Of a stretch of 64,000 nucleotides of DNA, positions 62,436 to 64,000 are shown in pieces. Source of the DNA: Leeuwenhoekiella sp. (lineage in GTDB: Bacteria > Bacteroidota > Bacteroidia > Flavobacteriales > Flavobacteriaceae). The stretch is taken from contig PAPI01000022.1 of the NCBI GenBank assembly GCA_002708845.1, forward strand, positions 248,001 through 312,000, written 5' to 3'. The number at the start of each line of letters is the position of its first letter. Within the stretch, counting starts at the first letter, position 1. The position numbers and the translations under genes were made by a program. The notes beneath the pieces are model-generated. The model was not told the origin of the DNA and ran no database searches. It worked only from the letters and a program-made list of their open reading frames with translations.

Positions 62436-63971
62436 TCAGAAGTTTTGAGGATTCTTTATGATTTCCTGGGCTCTATCGACCAGGGCTTCTAAATCTTTTT
62501 GATCTTTCTTTTCTAACATACTCATCATCACATTCATACGCTGATTGTCTTTAAAAAATTTTTGTTTTTCATACAGAAAATTCCAGTATAAACTGTTGAA
62601 AGGGCACGCATTATCACTGGTTTTTTTAGAGACGCTGTAGGTGCAATCGCCGCAGTAATTGCTCATTTTATTGATGTAGCTTCCGCTGGAAACGTAGGGT
62701 TTAGTAGCTACCAGTCCACCATCTGCAAACTGACTCATACCTCGGGTATTTGTGATTTCTACCCACTCGATTGCGTCTATATAAATCCCCAGATACCATT
62801 CATCCACTTCATCAGGATGGGTTTGGGTAAGAAGTGCATAATTACCCGTAATCATAAGTCGCTGAATATGGTGTGCATAAGCGTGATCAAGGCTTTGCTT
62901 GATGGCGTGATGCATACAGTTCATTTTGGTATCTGCGGTCCAGTAAAAATCGGGCAGTTTATTTTGGTTATCGAGTTTATTACTGCGTCGGTAACCCGGC
63001 ATTTTCATCCAGTACATCCCGCGCATATACTCGCGCCAGCCTAATATTTGACGAACAAAACCTTCAACCTGACTGATGTCAATTTCGTCTTTATGTTCGC
63101 GCCAGTGCTCGATTACTTTGTCAATTACTTCTTTGGGATGCAACATTTTGCTGTTCATTGCAAAACTCAGCCGGCTGTGGAAGAGGTATATCTCATTGGG
63201 ATCCATCGCGTCCTGATAGTCTCCAAAATGTAACAGTAAATTTTCGCAGAAATAATTAAGAACACTCAGGCAATCAGTACGGGAGGTAGGCCAGTTAAAG
63301 GAAGACGCATCAATATTACCTATTGTTTTGACGCCCGCCTCCTTAATTTGATCAAGCGTTTTTGTCACATCTTTACGGAAACCTCGTTCGTGCGGGATTT
63401 CGGGCTTCCCTTTCCACTTTTTCCGGTTGCTTTGGTCAAAGTTCCACTTTCCGCCCTCGGGATCTTTATCATTAACCATCATAATTTTATACTTCTTACG
63501 CATATCGCGGTAGAAATACTCCATCGTATAAGTCTTCTTCCCTTCGTAGAATTTCTCAAGGTCAGTACGTGAGGTCAGAAAATGTTCAGTGTCATAAGCT
63601 TCAGTTTCCAAATCCAGATCCTTGCAGAAGTCTTTCAATTGCTCATCCAGACGATATTCATCGGGTAATTGATATTCAAATTTTTCAATATCATGGGCTT
63701 TAATGAGTTTTTTAATGTTTTTAACCAGGTCCTGTTCGTTATCAGGGTGATCAATTTTAAAATAAATAACGCTCTTGCCGTGCTCTTCCAGCCATTTAGA
63801 AAAGTTGCGCATAGCCTCAAAAAAGGCTACCACCTTCTGAATATGATGTTTAACATAATCAGTTTCCTGGCGCATTTCGGCCATAAAATAGATGAGGTCT
63901 TTATCGTCCTGATCGTACCAGGAATGTTTATGATTGAGCTGGTCTCCCAGGATGAAGCGTAAGGTTTTCAA
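62436..63971 (-). CDS. Iron-sulfur photolyase (FeS-BCP, PhrB-like)
   Basis: The 511-residue protein belongs to the deoxyribodipyrimidine-photolyase-related FeS-BCP group, which repairs (6-4) photoproducts using FAD, a lumazine antenna and a [4Fe-4S] cluster. Cluster ligands are Cys352, Cys440, Cys443 and Cys456 (NCMHH, NYCGDC, NACPF); their spacing matches those of Agrobacterium PhrB (350, 438, 441, 454). The start is TTG at 63971, since an in-frame stop lies two codons before it. The N-terminal antenna domain (LRFILGDQLNH) is complete. It is monocistronic. Confidence 0.93.
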   Translation of the reverse strand: MKTLRFILGDQLNHKHSWYDQDDKDLIYFMAEMRQETDYVKHHIQKVVAFFEAMRNFSKWLEEHGKSVIYFKIDHPDNEQDLVKNIKKLIKAHDIEKFEYQLPDEYRLDEQLKDFCKDLDLETEAYDTEHFLTSRTDLEKFYEGKKTYTMEYFYRDMRKKYKIMMVNDKDPEGGKWNFDQSNRKKWKGKPEIPHERGFRKDVTKTLDQIKEAGVKTIGNIDASSFNWPTSRTDCLSVLNYFCENLLLHFGDYQDAMDPNEIYLFHSRLSFAMNSKMLHPKEVIDKVIEHWREHKDEIDISQVEGFVRQILGWREYMRGMYWMKMPGYRRSNKLDNQNKLPDFYWTADTKMNCMHHAIKQSLDHAYAHHIQRLMITGNYALLTQTHPDEVDEWYLGIYIDAIEWVEITNTRGMSQFADGGLVATKPYVSSGSYINKMSNYCGDCTYSVSKKTSDNACPFNSLYWNFLYEKQKFFKDNQRMNVMMSMLEKKDQKDLEALVDRAQEIIKNPQNF

Positions 63972-64000
63972 AATCTAAAATGTTTACAGAGTCTTGTTTC

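Overview
The window looks like a chromosomal segment of a Flavobacteriaceae (Bacteroidota) genome. The evidence is: promoters with a TAnnTTTG -7 box, A-rich start regions without strong Shine-Dalgarno sites, families typical of this group (DUF6090, DUF6089, DUF6702, lmo0937-type membrane protein, CarboxypepD_reg-like surface proteins, an S74-chaperone surface protein) and a KMO/kynureninase tryptophan-degradation pair. No rRNA, tRNA, CRISPR array, transposase or integrase was seen.

Layout. 0-5.4 kb: a thioredoxin-like gene (cut by the window edge), a two-gene unit ending in a CsaA-like tRNA-binding protein, a candidate structured RNA, then a DUF779/aldehyde dehydrogenase operon divergent from an AraC regulator, with SnoaL-like and DoxX genes. 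5.7-15 kb: katG behind an OxyR-like operator, a 604-residue beta-roll surface protein with a self-cleaving S74 chaperone, rlmF, a D-2-hydroxyacid dehydrogenase and a UvrA2-type ABC protein. 15-19 kb: a small block (DUF5995, SRPBCC, DUF1801, transglutaminase-like) bracketed by inverted copies of a ~190-bp dispersed repeat, then a CE6/SASA-type esterase. 19-25 kb: RluA-type pseudouridine synthase whose S4 domain runs upstream of any ordinary start codon, a DUF6090/class III cyclase pair, and a cluster of uncharacterised lipoproteins and membrane proteins. 25-36 kb is the accessory zone: a truncated secreted-protein fragment ending in a repeat, AraC plus zinc-free oxidoreductase, a frameshifted WG-repeat lipoprotein, 0.8 kb of repeats including a 10-bp-phased array, NYN/OST-HTH and histidine kinase genes, and an A+T-rich island with a Zn-hook ATPase (RloC/PrrC-like) plus two uncharacterised genes. 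36-64 kb is mostly core: gpmI, M48 and M15 peptidases, three GNATs, peptidase E, surface proteins, an M1 peptidase, tatA, the kynurenine genes, two pirins, MFS and ABC exporters, SDR, AKR, and an iron-sulfur photolyase (FeS-BCP).

The genes suggest a surface-associated aerobic heterotroph with oxidative-stress and UV defence (KatG, UvrA2, photolyase), tryptophan catabolism (kynU-kmo), aldehyde detoxification and a large dispersed-repeat load. The best candidates for something undescribed are the 31.3-35.5 kb island with its cassette-like boundaries and the 28.2-28.4 kb phased repeat. Function calls rest on reading motifs by eye. No database search was run.
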